DNA of 64,000 nucleotides. Source: Ascaphus truei (taxonomy: Eukaryota; Chordata; Amphibia; Anura; Ascaphidae). The stretch lies in NCBI GenBank assembly GCA_036426205.1, contig CM071568.1, positions 115,976,443 to 116,040,442 of the forward strand. Reading direction: 5' to 3'. Position numbers and translations under genes: made by a program. Shown here piece after piece: positions 41,540 to 53,201 of the stretch. Position 1 is the stretch's first letter, and each line of letters starts with the position of its first letter. Below the pieces are notes generated by a model that was not told the DNA's origin, made no database searches, and was given only the letters and a program-made list of their open reading frames with translations.

Positions 41540-42780
41540 TTACCTATGCCCTCAATGGGGTCACAGATACCCACATTGGCAATCAATGCCATCAGGCTTC
41601 AATTGGCTTCCTATATTGCTGAAAAAATAAAAACACAGTGTATACCCAGATGCAGCCTGTATATTAATACCTTGGAAGAAATTGTCGTCATGAGGGCTTA
41701 TTAATACAAATACCATAATTAACAACTATCCACTGTATGTCATAGTGACACCACCCATGGCACTTAAGGGGTTAATTACCCCCATAACTCTCTTCAACAA
41801 ACCTACCCCCCTCAGTAGACCAAAGGGCAATTAGTGGCTAATAGGGCTTTTGCCAATTGAAAAGCATTTAAAAAATGCATTGAAAAAATATACAGGGCGA
41901 TAAATAAACATATAATAAAACTAAAGCCTTTAAATTCATTGATTGTCACTGTGGCTACCTACAGTAGACCCTCAATTGGGGCCTAGATAGCCACATTGGC
42001 AATCAATGTTGTTCCTAAATAGATAAACCAATAAGATTGAATGTGTATCATGTGACTGACCTTCTGTGATATTGCAGGCCCTATATAAGGTTTGGGATGA
42101 CTCAGAAAACCAGAAGAAGCTGTAGAGGTATATCCTGTGGTGAAAATAGAACAAAAGAAAGAAGACAGTTTTAAAGAAAATGAGAAATACCTGAGGTTGC
42201 TCTTCTATCATTTAAGGATCCAGGGCATTGTGTCATCCAACATCCTACAGTCAAGATGGACATGTTTTAGAAATAGGCCATTGGACCTGGATTTATTTTC
42301 CTCTTTTCTTCCATCGTTGTTTTCTGCTTTTCCGTTTTGATTATTCTTGTGCAATAAAGCTTGGATTCGTTTTTAATGGTTTTTGTTTCTTTTTTTTTTT
42401 TACTTTGCCATCGGACTGTACTTTTTTTATGGTTGGGCCTTGATTGGGTTGTTCTCCATGTGCCCATGAAGATGAGGAGGATGGCCTTCATCATAGGGAA
42501 TACCCCTCTTGCAGCTCTCTGAGACAGTACTCCTTCTATTATTCAGCTGGGGAGCAGCTGTCCTGTTCACAGATACAACCAAAGCCTCTGCTAGCTGGAC
42601 TGGAACTCCAAAGAGCGCTGCCCATGGCCATTAAGCTCCCTCTTTCTTGGCCCACAGGAGAATGCCCCTGCAATATCTCCAGGAGAAGGCCGCAATTCAG
42701 CCGACATCTTAAACTCATCAGGGGCCGTTTGAAAATAGTGAGTTAGGCAGGAATACTACAACTACTGCTCCTCAATAAAG
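41540..42780. other. Spacer with a second GCCACATTGGCAATCAATG word
   Basis: CACATTGGCAATCAATG occurs near 41570 and 41990, each preceded by CCCTCAAT(G/T)GGG, suggesting a decayed direct repeat of unknown family. A poly-T run and AATAAA near 42355 are present, but no supported gene. Confidence 0.45.
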
Positions 42781-42804
42781 TTACTCTCTGATATCAGTCT
42801 CATA

Positions 42805-43203
42805 CACTGGCGACACACTTTATTCGAGCTCGGCTAGTCCCACGAAATCGGGTATACCCGGGTGTATTGAGGTTTGTGACTGTTTTCTGCCCGAGTGCAT
42901 TGAGGTATTTTCCAGGCAGGGATTTAAGCATTTTATTCCCGCTGGCTGCAATACTGCACAGTATATATATATATATACTGCATTACAATTCATGAATTTA
43001 TGCCATCTGGTAGACACACGAAGCATTGCAGCCTATTAAATCCTAATCATTATCATTTAACAGATCAGCCGCCCGTCAGCCAGGCATGAACCCAGGCTGG
43101 GAAGGCAAACGCAACGGGGCTTGTCAGAGGTGAGGAGTGGCGCATTCCAGGTATCTGCCAGGTACATACTGGGTATTTGCTCGAATAAAGTGTGTCGGTG
43201 CAG
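42805..43203. mobile_element. MITE A2, 399 bp, second copy of MITE A
   Basis: Near-identical to 1184-1580 over its full length, starting CACTGGCGACACACTTTATT and ending GCTCGAATAAAGTGTGTCGG, with TA flanks (42803-42804, 43204-43205). Both copies share an internal TATATATATA core and GAATTTATGCCATCTGGTAG. Confidence 0.88.
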
Positions 43204-43632
43204 TATTAATATTACTTGTGTTACTGATAATGTTTAGCCTTATACAGAAATAGAAATACAGATGCATTTATTAGTCATCCATCTATAAACGTATTGCCGT
43301 GTTATAAGAATTAAAACAATAATACTGGCAAAAATATTACTTAAGGAAATAGATGTATAGCCAGGTCCCCCTGGGTCCCCCTTTGTCCCCTCACCTCCCT
43401 GTGTGGCGGGAACTGGCAGCGAAGGCTGGGGCAAGTGTTGGTGGGGTGCGGGGGATAGCTGCGGCAGGTAGAGGGGGGACCGGGTCGCCGGAGGTCCACG
43501 GCAGCTCCCTTCGCAGGACGCCACCATCTTGTATATGTGCGCGCATGTACAATGACGAGTCGCGCATGCGCAGAGGGCCTCAGTGTGCGGTGGTCATTAT
43601 GAGGGAGATCGCGTATGCGCAGAGCACCAATA

Positions 43633-43853
43633 GAATGGCTCAGTGAGTAAAGACACTGACTGGCACTGAGTTTGACAGCACGGGAGCCTGCTTCAATTCC
43701 TGGTGTCAGCTCACTTGGGCAAGTCACTTTATCTCCGTGTCTCACGCACCAAAAAAATATATAAATTGCAAGCTCCACGGTGCAGGGACCTACAAAATGT
43801 CTCTGTAAAGCGCTACGTAAAAACTAGCAGCGCTATACAAGATCATGCAAAAA
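43633..43853 (+). mobile_element. tRNA-derived CORE-SINE, copy 2
   Basis: ATGGCTCAGTGAGTAAAGAC (A box), CTTCAATTCCTGGTGTC (B box), TTGGGCAAGTCACTTTATCT (core), ATTGCAAGCTCCACGGTGCA and AGCAGCGCTATACAAGA (L2-like tail), ending A-rich. Confidence 0.88.
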
Positions 43854-44137
43854 AATTAAAAAGCAAACCTCAATGGTAACACTTGGCTATTAAATTCTTA
43901 CTAACATTGAAACAATCTGAGTCTGCTGTCACAAAGCCACTAATTTCTAGATGGCTGCAGGATACGTTTCACAGTGCTATTTTGCTTTTATTGTGTATAT
44001 ATGCATACTTTGTGACACCTCACAATTAGACACTTTTCAGTCCACTGACACTGACCATATTTTAGGCTGCAGTATAGGTATGTATGTTTATGATATATTT
44101 GTTGCCCTATATTGCACACAACAATAAAGGAGAAGAA

Positions 44138-44380
44138 GGAGTGGCTCAGTGAGTAAAGACACTGACTGGCACTGAGAGTTTGAAGCAGGGGAGCCTGGTT
44201 CAATTCCCAGTGTCATCTCCTTGTGACCTTGGGCAAGTCACTTTATCTCCCTGTGCCTCAGGCGCCAAAAAATAGATTGTAAGCTCCACAGGGCAGGGAC
44301 CTCAGCCTGCAAAATGTCTCTGTAAAGCACTGCGTACAACTAGCAGCGCTATACAAGAACATGTTATTATTATTATTATT
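44138..44380 (+). mobile_element. tRNA-derived CORE-SINE, copy 3
   Basis: Best preserved copy: GTGGCTCAGTGAGTAAAGAC, GGTTCAATTCCCAGTGTC, GACCTTGGGCAAGTCACTTT, GATTGTAAGCTCCACAGGGC, then (TTA)n. The tail GATTGTAAGCTCC...GCGCTATACAA is of the L2 type, so L2-like LINEs such as those in this window could have mobilised it. Confidence 0.92.
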
Positions 44381-44399
44381 ACAATATTTTATTTATCTT

Positions 44400-46290
44400 T
44401 TCATCCCAATTACCATGACAAATTGTCTCTCTTTCAACTTAACTTTTATTTATTCACTCGACTCTGTGAACAATTTTTCAAGTACAACATGTGGATACAT
44501 TTTTACCTGTAAATAATAATAAAAGCTAAGTCTTGGAAGTTGATTCCACTGGGGTGTTCCAGTGATCTTTTTACTCCAGTGCCTTTCTCTTCATGACCTG
44601 CAGTTTTCTGTTTGTTTACAATAATTAGGTTCACATGGAAGTAAGCTGATTTACAGTAGTCATCAATATTACTTTCAGATAAATATTGGGATGGTACATG
44701 TAGAGCATTTGTATCTTTTGTATATATGGATACACAGAAGTCCCTTATTTTTGCACTAAAAAAGTTACTTACCGAAATTGAGAATGGACATTATTTTTCT
44801 TCATTTTAACAGGTATCCTCAAAACTAATGAGATGCAAAAATAATGTCCGTTCTTCAAAGTAGCAGCGCTATTAACAATGATTTTCATATCTCAGAGATC
44901 CTTTCACCAATACACTACACATGCAATGTTATTAATGCATGCAATACTTGTGCATTACCAAAAGCTATTGCAAATCTTGTTATAATAGTGAGAAATATTC
45001 AATTTTTACACTTCTTGTCTCTTCCCATTATTTATAGTGTCCTTTCTTCAATTATTTTAATTGTACATTATTAAAAATTACATATTTATTATTATTGTTT
45101 TGGTATGTATGATACAGTATACATCGTTGTACACCCATACTAAATACAGACATTATTACATTATATACCATATTAGTTCACACAAACACATCCGTTTAAT
45201 CCCTAAACACCATAATACAGTTTATGATGTGTTTCAGACATTTATATGATCCCTAATATTTATATTTGTATGACATATGTAACTTTTTGTAATAAAAGGG
45301 TTACGTCCTATGCTCAGTACATTGCTTTTAGGCTATTCCCAGAAATAACTCAATTATAGTCAAGTTCTGGATGCCGCAAAGCTAGCTTTTGGAAGGTCTG
45401 TTCATTATCATGTTATTTGCATATGAGTAACGTCAGTTAAAATGTATCGATCTGCAATTTTTCAGTTGAATGTGAGGACATCGTAACGCTAAGAACCTTT
45501 GGAGATACATGTTACGGATATCGATATGTAAAATGGCGATAACGTAATGCTAAAAATGTAATGCACTTCTGTGCATCTCCCTCTATGTTTCACTGATAAT
45601 ACATTGCAATAATCGCAAAGTACAGTACAATCATAATCATATAATCACAGCTATAATATGCTGTAACTAAAATTGTATGGTTAATAAATACGACATACCA
45701 ATATTCCATCCCCAACATTCATTTTGATAGACAGCAGTATCTGTTTTATACAGCTCTTTTAACTATAATAAAGTTTTAATGCAGGAATAAAACATTGTGA
45801 ATAGCCAAGCCACACATATGTATTATAATTTAGCAAAATCATTGACTTAATTAATGATTATGGGCTTATTTTTCTAAATCACCCAGCTGTAAAACTGATG
45901 TAATATGTGTGCAATGAAGGGTCAGAAATACCATGCCCATTGTCTGTAGTGAAGTCTGACAATATACCTTATCATTCTTGCTGAATAAATGTACACCGAA
46001 AAATTAAATGGAGAACAAGTTTGTGAGTACAATCACACTGTACAAAAACTACAGTATATCCCAGGAGACCTCTATGGTGGCAAAATGTATCTTAAAAAAA
46101 CTTCATGATGGAAAATTCTGTAATTAAACCTTCATTACTCAGGCAGTATCACCCCCCCTTCTTTTACATCTCTATATTTACATCAAGCCACAGAGAGATA
46201 GCGCCCGGATACCTTTTCCAACAAAATGTTCAATCGAGTACCCAGAAATATAAATGTGTTGATATGTTCTGTGTCCACCTTAACAGGCTT
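44400..46290. other. AT-rich spacer; right end may contain remains of a gypsy LTR
   Basis: No coding sequence recognised. The last ~200 bp before the primer-binding site at 46299 should be the 5' LTR of the gypsy element, but I found no second LTR to define it. Confidence 0.5.
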
Positions 46291-46298
46291 ATATTTAC

Positions 46299-46317
46299 TG
46301 GTGGCAGTGTGTGGGAT
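46299..46317 (+). other. Primer-binding site (tRNA-Leu type) of the Gmr1-like element
   Basis: TGGTGGCAGTGTGTGGGAT resembles the complement of a tRNA-Leu 3' end (TGGTGGCAGCGGTGGGAT). It lies directly upstream of gag-like sequence on the same strand. Confidence 0.6.
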
Positions 46318-46499
46318 ACTGATTGAACCTATACTATAGTCTCCTACGGGATTCTATAGTATAGTGAGGACCTCATAGCTTGCGAGCTCCTCAGACAAGT
46401 ATCAACTGACACACACTTCTAAAGAGCACAAGATACTTCACTGTGCCCTTTACCCATACCCCGAAGGCAATATGAATATCAGCTCAGGAAGGTTCCGAT

Positions 46500-47226
46500 C
46501 GTGGACCAGAGAAAAGGTCGGGGGGAGAGATGTGTGGGGTATGGTTTACCGACAGATGGGCGGTCGAAGGTACTGGAGGAGGATTTGGAGCATCATGAGG
46601 ACCACATGGTCCTGCCAAAGGGGGGTCAAGTCCCTGTAGCTGCTTTGGCGGCGAGCGCTATTCAGCACCGAGTGCAGGAGGTCCCTCTAGCTCTGGGGCT
46701 GCTAGGACATGAGGAGAGTGCTAGTGACCCCCTGGTCGTGGGTGGCTTGGTGCAAGGAAGTGCGGACAAAGTAGCAGTTGCGGCTGCCGAGCGTGCCATT
46801 CCTTGGGCTCACTGCACTTCTAGCTGCATGGAGAACGGGGGTTAGCAGGTACAGCTCCTGACGGCAGTGCTCGGAAGAACCCACAACTCCTACCTTGAAA
46901 ACGGGGAACAAGGACTTTCCCGGGCGGATCATCACAGCTTCAGCAAGTTCATGGATGGCACAGTTGACCTCGATGTGTTCCTGAACGTCTTCGAGATGCA
47001 GTGTTCCCGGTTCCTTATTCCAAGAAGGGACTGGGTGGTCAGACTGCAACCACTGTTGTCTTGTTAAGCCAAACGAACTGTGTTCCATGCGTGGATGCCC
47101 ATGACTACGGTCATGTGAAGAGCAAGCTGCTGACCTAACATGCCCTGACCCCCGAATCTTACAGGGGCAAGTTCCGGACAGGGGGGAGTACTCCCCAGGG
47201 AGTCATTCAGTACCTATTCCGGTTGG
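46500..47226 (+). pseudogene. Gypsy gag, N-terminal part (decayed)
   Basis: Weak frames on the plus strand; the block FMDGTVDLDVFLNVFEMQCS followed by PRRDWVVRLQPLLSC (46950-47065) resembles the capsid start of gypsy gag proteins (F.....D...FL..FE....., ..W...L.P.L.G.A). Several frame changes link it to the open frame at 47227. Confidence 0.6.
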
Positions 47227-48384
47227 ATGGATTTACACAGGACTCAGTGGGTGGAGGGGAATGGGGTTACAAAATTCCATACCCTGCTGGACATGTTCTT
47301 TAAAGAGCAGCTGCTGCAGCAGCTTCCCACGGACGTGAGGGCATGGGTCTATGATCATAAAACTCCGACCTATGAGGACGCAGAGAAAATGGCAGATGAG
47401 TATGTGGCCAGCCGAGTTGCAATGAAAGACCCAGCAGTGCCCAAAGGAGCGGGGCATGCGGCACAGGGTGCTAAAACTACCCCTCAATGGACACACCAGC
47501 CTGCAGCAATGAACAGCGCACCCAAGGCTGCAGAGTTCAAGCATGAGAGGCGGTGTTACACTTGCATTAAGGTCGGGCATCTCATGCCAGACTGTCCGTA
47601 CTGGGACCGGTCCATGGGACTCCTTCAGGGGCAACGCTCACCAGCTGCAAGGCCGGTCACCCGTGTGCCACTGGCACACACAGAGGCGCCAACTACAGCT
47701 GTGGAACCAACCCACAGAGGGATGACCAGCGGAGGAACTGCACTTGACACCTTGGGACCAGCAGCGGAGAGCGGAGAACTTCAGGTTGCTCCAGTCGGGA
47801 CGCAGCCCAATGATGTCCGGCAGAAGCATTTGCGGAAGGTGACCATCGGAGACCGGCAGGCGGACGGCTTGCTAGACTCCGGTACCACCGTGACTCTAGT
47901 TCGCCCTGATATGGTGCGGCCAGAGGATTTGCTCCAGGGCACCGGGATGCAATGGACCATGCCGGATGGAGGACCACGGTCTCTCCAAGTTGCCCGGGTC
48001 TTTTTGGACTGGGGTGTCGGACTTGGCATGAGGGAGGTGGGTGTTTTGCCTGGGTTGGATGCCGAGATCTTGCTTGGCAACGACCTAGGACACGTTACCT
48101 GCATTTTTACAACTGAGCTAGCGCCTGTTGCAGCGATCACAAGGAGCCAGTCAGCAAGGATCGCAGCAGAACCAGCCCCTGTTCCCCTGCCTTTGGGACC
48201 TACAGTTCCAGCAGTCTCAGCGAAGACCAGACAGATAAGCCAGACTCAGTCACTTTCTGACATTGACTTACTGTTCCCTGTACCTGTTTCCTCTCCCCCT
48301 GACTCCGATGTGACCGGGGGGTGGCCAGAGATAGGTGCCCAGGTAGAGATGCTGTGCGATCTGATCCCAGCTTGGAGGGCATGA
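47227..48384 (+). pseudogene. Gypsy gag C-terminus, zinc knuckle and protease
   Basis: 385 codons, uninterrupted. The N-terminal ~65 residues (FFKEQLLQQLPTDVRAWVYD, then TYEDAEKMADEYVASR) form the SCAN-like end of capsid. Residues 110-123 are a CCHC zinc knuckle (C110, C113, H118, C123) that binds RNA. A linker rich in Pro/Thr follows, then the aspartic protease with LLDSGTTVTLV (catalytic D217-S-G) and the flap/end block AEILLGNDLGH. The Ser/Pro-rich tail leads into the integrase. The start at 47227 is formal; the frame is continued from upstream gag through indels. A TGA at 48382-48384 ends it. Confidence 0.82.
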
Positions 48385-48399
48385 GACTGCGGGCATCCG

Positions 48400-48992
48400 A
48401 GTCTAAGCCAAGAAATTGTCTGATTACTTCTTGAGGCACCGCGGACTCCTGTATAGAGAGCAAGGGACCACCGGGTTAGATGAGGTATGGATGGGGAAGA
48501 GACAGCTAGTGGTATCCCGGGAGTATAGGCAGCAGTTGTTGCGGGTAGCCCACTCCATTCAACTAGCGAGGCATCAGGGGGTCGCTCGGACGTGAGCACG
48601 GATGTTGCAGCATTACTACTGGCTGGGGGCATCCAGTGAGGCGGCAGAGTTCTGCCGATCCTAGGATGCCTGCCAGCGAATGGGTAAGGTGGGTGACCGT
48701 GTGAAGGCACCCCTGAACCCGTTACCGGTAATAGGGGAACCCTTTCAGCGGGTAGCTCTGGACCGTGTGGGACCCCTCAATGTTCCAAGCTTGTCTGGGA
48801 AGCGCTGCATCCTCACGGTGGTGGATTTTGAAACCCGGAAACCTGAGGCAGTAGCGCTTGCCACCATTGATGCGAGGGCGGTAGCTAAGGCTTTGTTAAC
48901 CATTTTTTATAGGGTAGGTTCCCCTAGTGAGATCCTAACCGATCAGGGGTTGCAATTCATGAGTGAATTGCTTCAGTGTCTCTGGGATGCGT
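48400..48992 (+). pseudogene. Gypsy integrase, zinc-binding domain and first half of core
   Basis: The sequence reads VVSREYRQQLLRVAHSIQLA then RHQGVART and YYWLGASSEAAEFCR with DACQRMGK: an H2C2 zinc-binding domain, in which one Cys codon position is now TAG (48663-48665). The core follows with LDRVGPL (first catalytic D), VVDFETRKPEAVAL and EILTDQGLQFMSELLQCLW (second catalytic D). The reading stops at PLE-F, inserted at 48993. The position of IN directly after protease is the Gmr1 hallmark. Confidence 0.82.
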
Positions 48993-49675
48993 CAGAAAAA
49001 GGGGGGGAAGGAAAACACACAGTGGATGTGTCTCCTAAAAGAATTCACTATACTGCACTCCTACTAAATTTTAAAATTTAACTTTTAATATATTTACATA
49101 AAACATATGTTACCAAATCGTTGTGTATAATGCATTAAAAATAAATTAAATTAGCAAAAACAAGCGTCCGTGTCAGTGAATGTGCGTTGGAATAATCTCA
49201 GGCAGCAAATAGTATACGAGATAGCAAGACACAAGACGCTGATAGTCAGGGTTTAAACCCCTCTGGGACGACTATGAGACCAGGTGCATGTGTATATATA
49301 TATAAAATATGACTAACAAACTCAGTGAATGATGGTATCACGAAAATACTGTAATCCTGCTAGGATTTATAAACCACAGAGCACTTAGAGATGTTAGTTT
49401 AAAGGTGTATAACCATACAGTAAGTATAAATGTGCTACTGATAGTGTGATGATGGAGGGTCACTGATTCATAGCAAGTGAAACAAATGTTCACAGCGTTT
49501 TGATCAATGAATCATTTTACAGCTCACTCCAAATGAGCATGCCATATAGAAAGCAGGAAGATTAGCACACTGAGTGTTAGTAACATAACCAATTTCAGAT
49601 CTACATAGATAGAACCAGGAGACTACAGAACACTACATAAAAGCAGCTCCAAGTAGGAGACTGACAACATTGCGC

Positions 49676-49719
49676 GTCCAACGCGCGTTTCCCTCCAGCA
49701 AAGGAGCTTCCTCAGGGAC
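49676..49719 (-). ncRNA. Minimal hammerhead ribozyme motif of PLE-F
   Basis: Minus strand: stem I GTCC/GGAC, canonical core CTGAGGA (49715-49709), stem II CTCC/GGAG with TTTGCT loop, GAAA (49691-49688), stem III CGCGCG, TT before the cleavage position. It corresponds in position and flanks (GGACGCG) to the motif of PLE-E, but keeps consensus G8. Confidence 0.85.
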
Positions 49720-49800
49720 AAATTTGCTGGGGGGAGGAAGAATGAACCCTTATATACCCAAGCAGTACCTTGATTAGAGATTGAACAATTGCCAGCTGTT

Positions 49801-50356
49801 GCACATGCGCAGTTGGTCAGATAACAAACAAAACCCATCAAACTTCAAAAATGCTAATTAAACAATCTGTGTCCGTTCCCACACATTTAACAACAGTATT
49901 GCTGAATTTTGGAGTTGATTCGAGCGTTTTATAGGCTTTATTTGTGTCCCTATAGTTGTATGGCATTGATCGGCGAAATTAGAGTCTAATGCGCATGCGC
50001 ACGGACTCTAAAAATCCAACAGACCAAAGTAGAACATGTTGCGCATGCGTGGGCACTTAGAGTAAAAGTTGCTGAATAGAAATCTAGGCACTGCGCATGC
50101 GCGAGGACTTAAAGGCTCTAGCCCGATGCCCGCGTAACTGCGCATGCACGGGGGATCCAGAGTCACTCGTATGAATGCGCATGTGTAAGAGACTAAGGCA
50201 GAAATGCTGCCATAGTCCAGGCGTGTTGCGCATGCGTTCGGACTCTGAAATTATATTGCTTGCTGCCATCCGTGATCGCGCGCAGTGCGCATGCGTCGGG
50301 ACTTAGAAAATTTCATCAAAAATAAAAAATGAAAATTTTCATATCGCGCATGCGTG
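49801..50356 (-). promoter_or_regulatory. Array of nine NRF1-like sites in PLE-F 3' region
   Basis: Sites at 49801, 49990 (TGCGCATGCGCA), 50040, 50092, 50139, 50176, 50227, 50286 and 50345. From 49990 the spacing is 37-59 bp. Six of them extend to a ~20-bp unit GCGCATGCGYNNGGACTYWR, so the array was built from a longer repeat and not by chance. NRF1 consensus is YGCGCAYGCGCR. Orientation relative to transcription start is unknown. Confidence 0.65.
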
Positions 50357-51045
50357 GGCACTTAGTAATATTTAGCCTTATAAATACACAGTATGATTCT
50401 GATTGTTCAATCAATCTGTCCTCATCCAATATAGTTAGGAATGCCAATAGTATACATCTAAGTCATAAAGGGTATATATATAGAGAGCTTTACATGTGTA
50501 GTTAGTATATAATCATAGAAAGCTCATACCCTGAATTTGGCAAGTGAAAAGGGTATTGTTGAATATATGACAGATAATAATCAACTAATGGTGGGTAAGG
50601 GTCTATCATAGCTTATGGAATATTTTGTGCAGTGTATAATTGCAAAAGTTAGATTGTATATACTCCCCCATAGTAATATACTGCTCAATGTGTCAGGCTT
50701 GGAGGTAGTGATAGACTAAATAAAGAAAAATAAATAACAAATTTATGTATATGTATATAGCAATTTTGCGTGGTATTTTAATTGTATAATTACTATTCTA
50801 CACACATATAGCATATATAACGACTAGGCCCAGGACTGGGCTAAGAACTTTGGTAATACAGTCATTAATATAATGGTAATATTTAATATAATTCAATATC
50901 AGAGGCTGGGAAACAACGCAGTGGGCATGGAGAATAATGTGGCTGTACGTATATAAAAATATATATAGTATGTATGGTAAACCATTTAAAAACAACAAGA
51001 AAACACAGGGTAAATAGCAAGGTGTAACCAGGGAAACCTGTCTGA

Positions 51046-52440
51046 TCAAATAAAGGGTGTATAAGTAAACCCCTCATTGAGTCCATTAGGGCTCCTGGTT
51101 TTTAATTTAAAAATCCATTCTGCTTCAATACGAAGCAGTGATTGGTCAATATTACCCCCTCTCATGGGACATTTCAGCTGGTAAATGCCCATGAATTTGA
51201 TGGCATTGGTATCGCCATTGTGGTGTTGTATCACGTGTCTGGCAACAGATGTTTCAGCAGAGTGTTTAATGGAATTGATGTGTTCCAAAACACGTCTGCG
51301 TAGTTGTCTAGTTGTTTTTCCAACGTATCTCTTACCACATTCGCATGTGATAAGATATACAACGTTGGGAGTCCGACAGTTGATGAAACTGTCCACAGAG
51401 AAATGTGATGTGTTGTCATGATTGGCGAATACTTTGGCCACATTTATGTGTCTACATGCTTTACACCCTTGGCAACGATACATGCCCTTCACAGGGCTCA
51501 GCCAAGTTGTAGCTCTGGGACGTTGAAAATGGCTGTTCACTAGTGAGTCCCGTAGATTTTTGGACCGCCTACTGGTAATCATAGGTGTTGGGCCAATAAC
51601 CTGTGCCAAATCATCGTCGGCCTGTAAGAGATGCCAATGTTTGGCAAATATCTTTTTGATGGCCCACCAGCGTTTATTAAAGGTGCCATTGACTCTGATT
51701 GTTCTATCCTTAGATTTTGTCTTGTTTCTAGACAGGAGGGAGGCCCTATCGCAATTTAATGCCCGATGGTAGGCCTTGTTCAATGTTTTAATATGATAGC
51801 CACGGTTGAGGAATCTAGACCGAAGTTCTTTAGATTGTACTATAAATTCTTCAGTCGTGGAGCAGTTCCTCCGAAGTCGGAGATACTGGCCTATGGGAAT
51901 GCCACTAATGAGGCTTCTAGGGTGTTGACTCTGAGCTAGTAACAGACTGTTAGTCGCTGTGCTTTTCCTATAGACCTTAGTCTGGATATTACGTTCACCA
52001 TCAATATATATATTCAGATCTAAGAATGTTATTGAGGTGGTACTTAGCACAGTCGTGAGCCTCAAGTTCAGAGTGTTGGTATTTAATTTCTCCACAAACT
52101 CATGGTGTAGTTGAGTGGAACCTTCCCATAGGAGCAGAATGTAATCTATGTACCTGATCCACATAGAAATGTGGTCAGTGTACACAGAGAGATCCTCATT
52201 GAAAACGTGGATACGCTCCCACCAGCCCAGGTATAAGTTGGCATACGTCGGGGCACAAGCTGTGCCCATAGCGGTACCTTGGGTCTGGTGGTAATAAAGC
52301 CCGTCAAAAACAAAATAATTATGTGTTAGAACATAATTCAGTAGATCAAGGATGAAGGAGTTGTGTCTATTGAATCTACGGTCCCTGGTCGACAGAAAGT
52401 ATTGGACAGCATTAAGACCATTCTTGTGAATAATGGAAGT
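51046..52440 (-). pseudogene. PLE-F RT (from motif A) and GIY-YIG endonuclease; catalytic Asp lost
   Basis: 465 codons without a stop. Blocks from the N-terminus: TSIIHKNGLNAVQYFL, YYHQTQGTAMGTACAPTYAN (motif B), MWIRYIDYILLLWEG (motif C, with Tyr in place of the second catalytic Asp), TTSITFLDLNIYIDGERNIQ, RKSTATNSLLLAQSQ, KRWWAIKKIFAKHWHLL, the cysteine cluster MYRCQGCKACRH, then NVVYLITCECGKR with YVGKTTRQLRRR (GIY-YIG core), IEAEWIFKLKTRSPNGLN and FTYTPFI. The D-to-Y change (codon at about 52153) would inactivate polymerisation. The first eight codons of the open frame (52441-52464) are antisense gypsy sequence. The 5' truncation removes everything before motif A. Confidence 0.9.
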
Positions 52441-53200
52441 GTATGTAGTGAAGCACCAGCGCACGACCCCTTACCACCCCCAAACCAACGGACTATGTGA
52501 GAGGTTCAATGGTACCCTGAAGCAGATGCTTCGAACCTTTATAGAGGCATAGGGAAAAGACTGGGAGATTCACCTGCAGCACTTGCTGTTTGCATACCGA
52601 GAGGTACCGCAAGAATCTACAGGCTTCTCTCCCTTTGAGCTGCTACAGTATATGGTCGCAGGGTAAGGGGACCTCTGGACCTATTCCGTGAGGGATGGGA
52701 AGGGGAGACTACCAATACTGATGCTTCTGTGCTTCAGTATGTGATAGATCTCAGAGACACCAGCTAGAGATGCTTATGGGGTTGGCACAGGACAACCTTA
52801 GGGCTGCTCAGACCAAGCAGAAGACTTGGTATGATCAGAATGCCCGTAGAAGAGAGTTCATCCCAGGACAGCAAGTGCTCGTTCTCAAGCCCATTCGGGA
52901 GAACAAAATAATGGCTGCCTGGTAAGGACCGTATCCGGTACTACGAAAGATGAACGAGTGCATCTATGTTGTACAGGTAGATTCTGAGACAGGGAGAAAT
53001 AAAATGTATCATATCAACATGCAAAAGGAGTACATAGCACCAAGTGTGGCATCGGTGCTGGCCATTTGCAGCCCACCGATGGGGGATCCGGCGAGCAATG
53101 CTCTGCCTGATCTCCTGGGAGAGGCTAGGCAGGAAAGTACAGTAGAGCAGGCTGAGATAGGGTCTCAGCTGAGTGTCAGGCAGAGGGCATAAGCAAGGGC
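52441..53200 (+). pseudogene. Gypsy integrase, second half of core and GPY/F C-terminal domain
   Basis: Resumes after PLE-F with VVKHQRTTPYHPQTNGLCER (third catalytic residue, E of CERFNGT), then stops and frame changes through HLQHLLFAYREVPQESTGFS and LLQYMVAG. The C-terminal block W.GPYPVLRKMNECIYVVQV is the GPY/F module, and KMYHINMQKEY ends the integrase. A linker then runs into the RT without a boundary other than one TAA at 53190-53192. Confidence 0.82.
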
Positions 53201-53201
53201 T

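Larger units (their letters stand above)
48993..52440 (-). mobile_element. PLE-F: 5'-truncated Penelope-like element inside gypsy integrase
   Basis: Minus-strand insertion of 3448 bp. The gypsy integrase frame (LWDA then VVKHQR) is split, with only 2 bp (GT) shared by both flanks, so there is no long target duplication. The coding part covers the RT from motif A and all of the nuclease; the 3' part (51045-48993) is long and carries an NRF1-like array and a hammerhead motif. Same subfamily as PLE-E. Confidence 0.88.

Noticed and set aside
43633..44380. Functional tRNA genes
   Set aside because: A and B boxes are present, but no cloverleaf forms and the bodies continue into CORE and L2-type tails; these are SINEs.
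49801..50356. CRISPR-like array (regular short repeats)
   Set aside because: The repeats are palindromic NRF1-type sites within a eukaryotic retroelement; spacers are not unique protospacer-like units and there are no cas genes.
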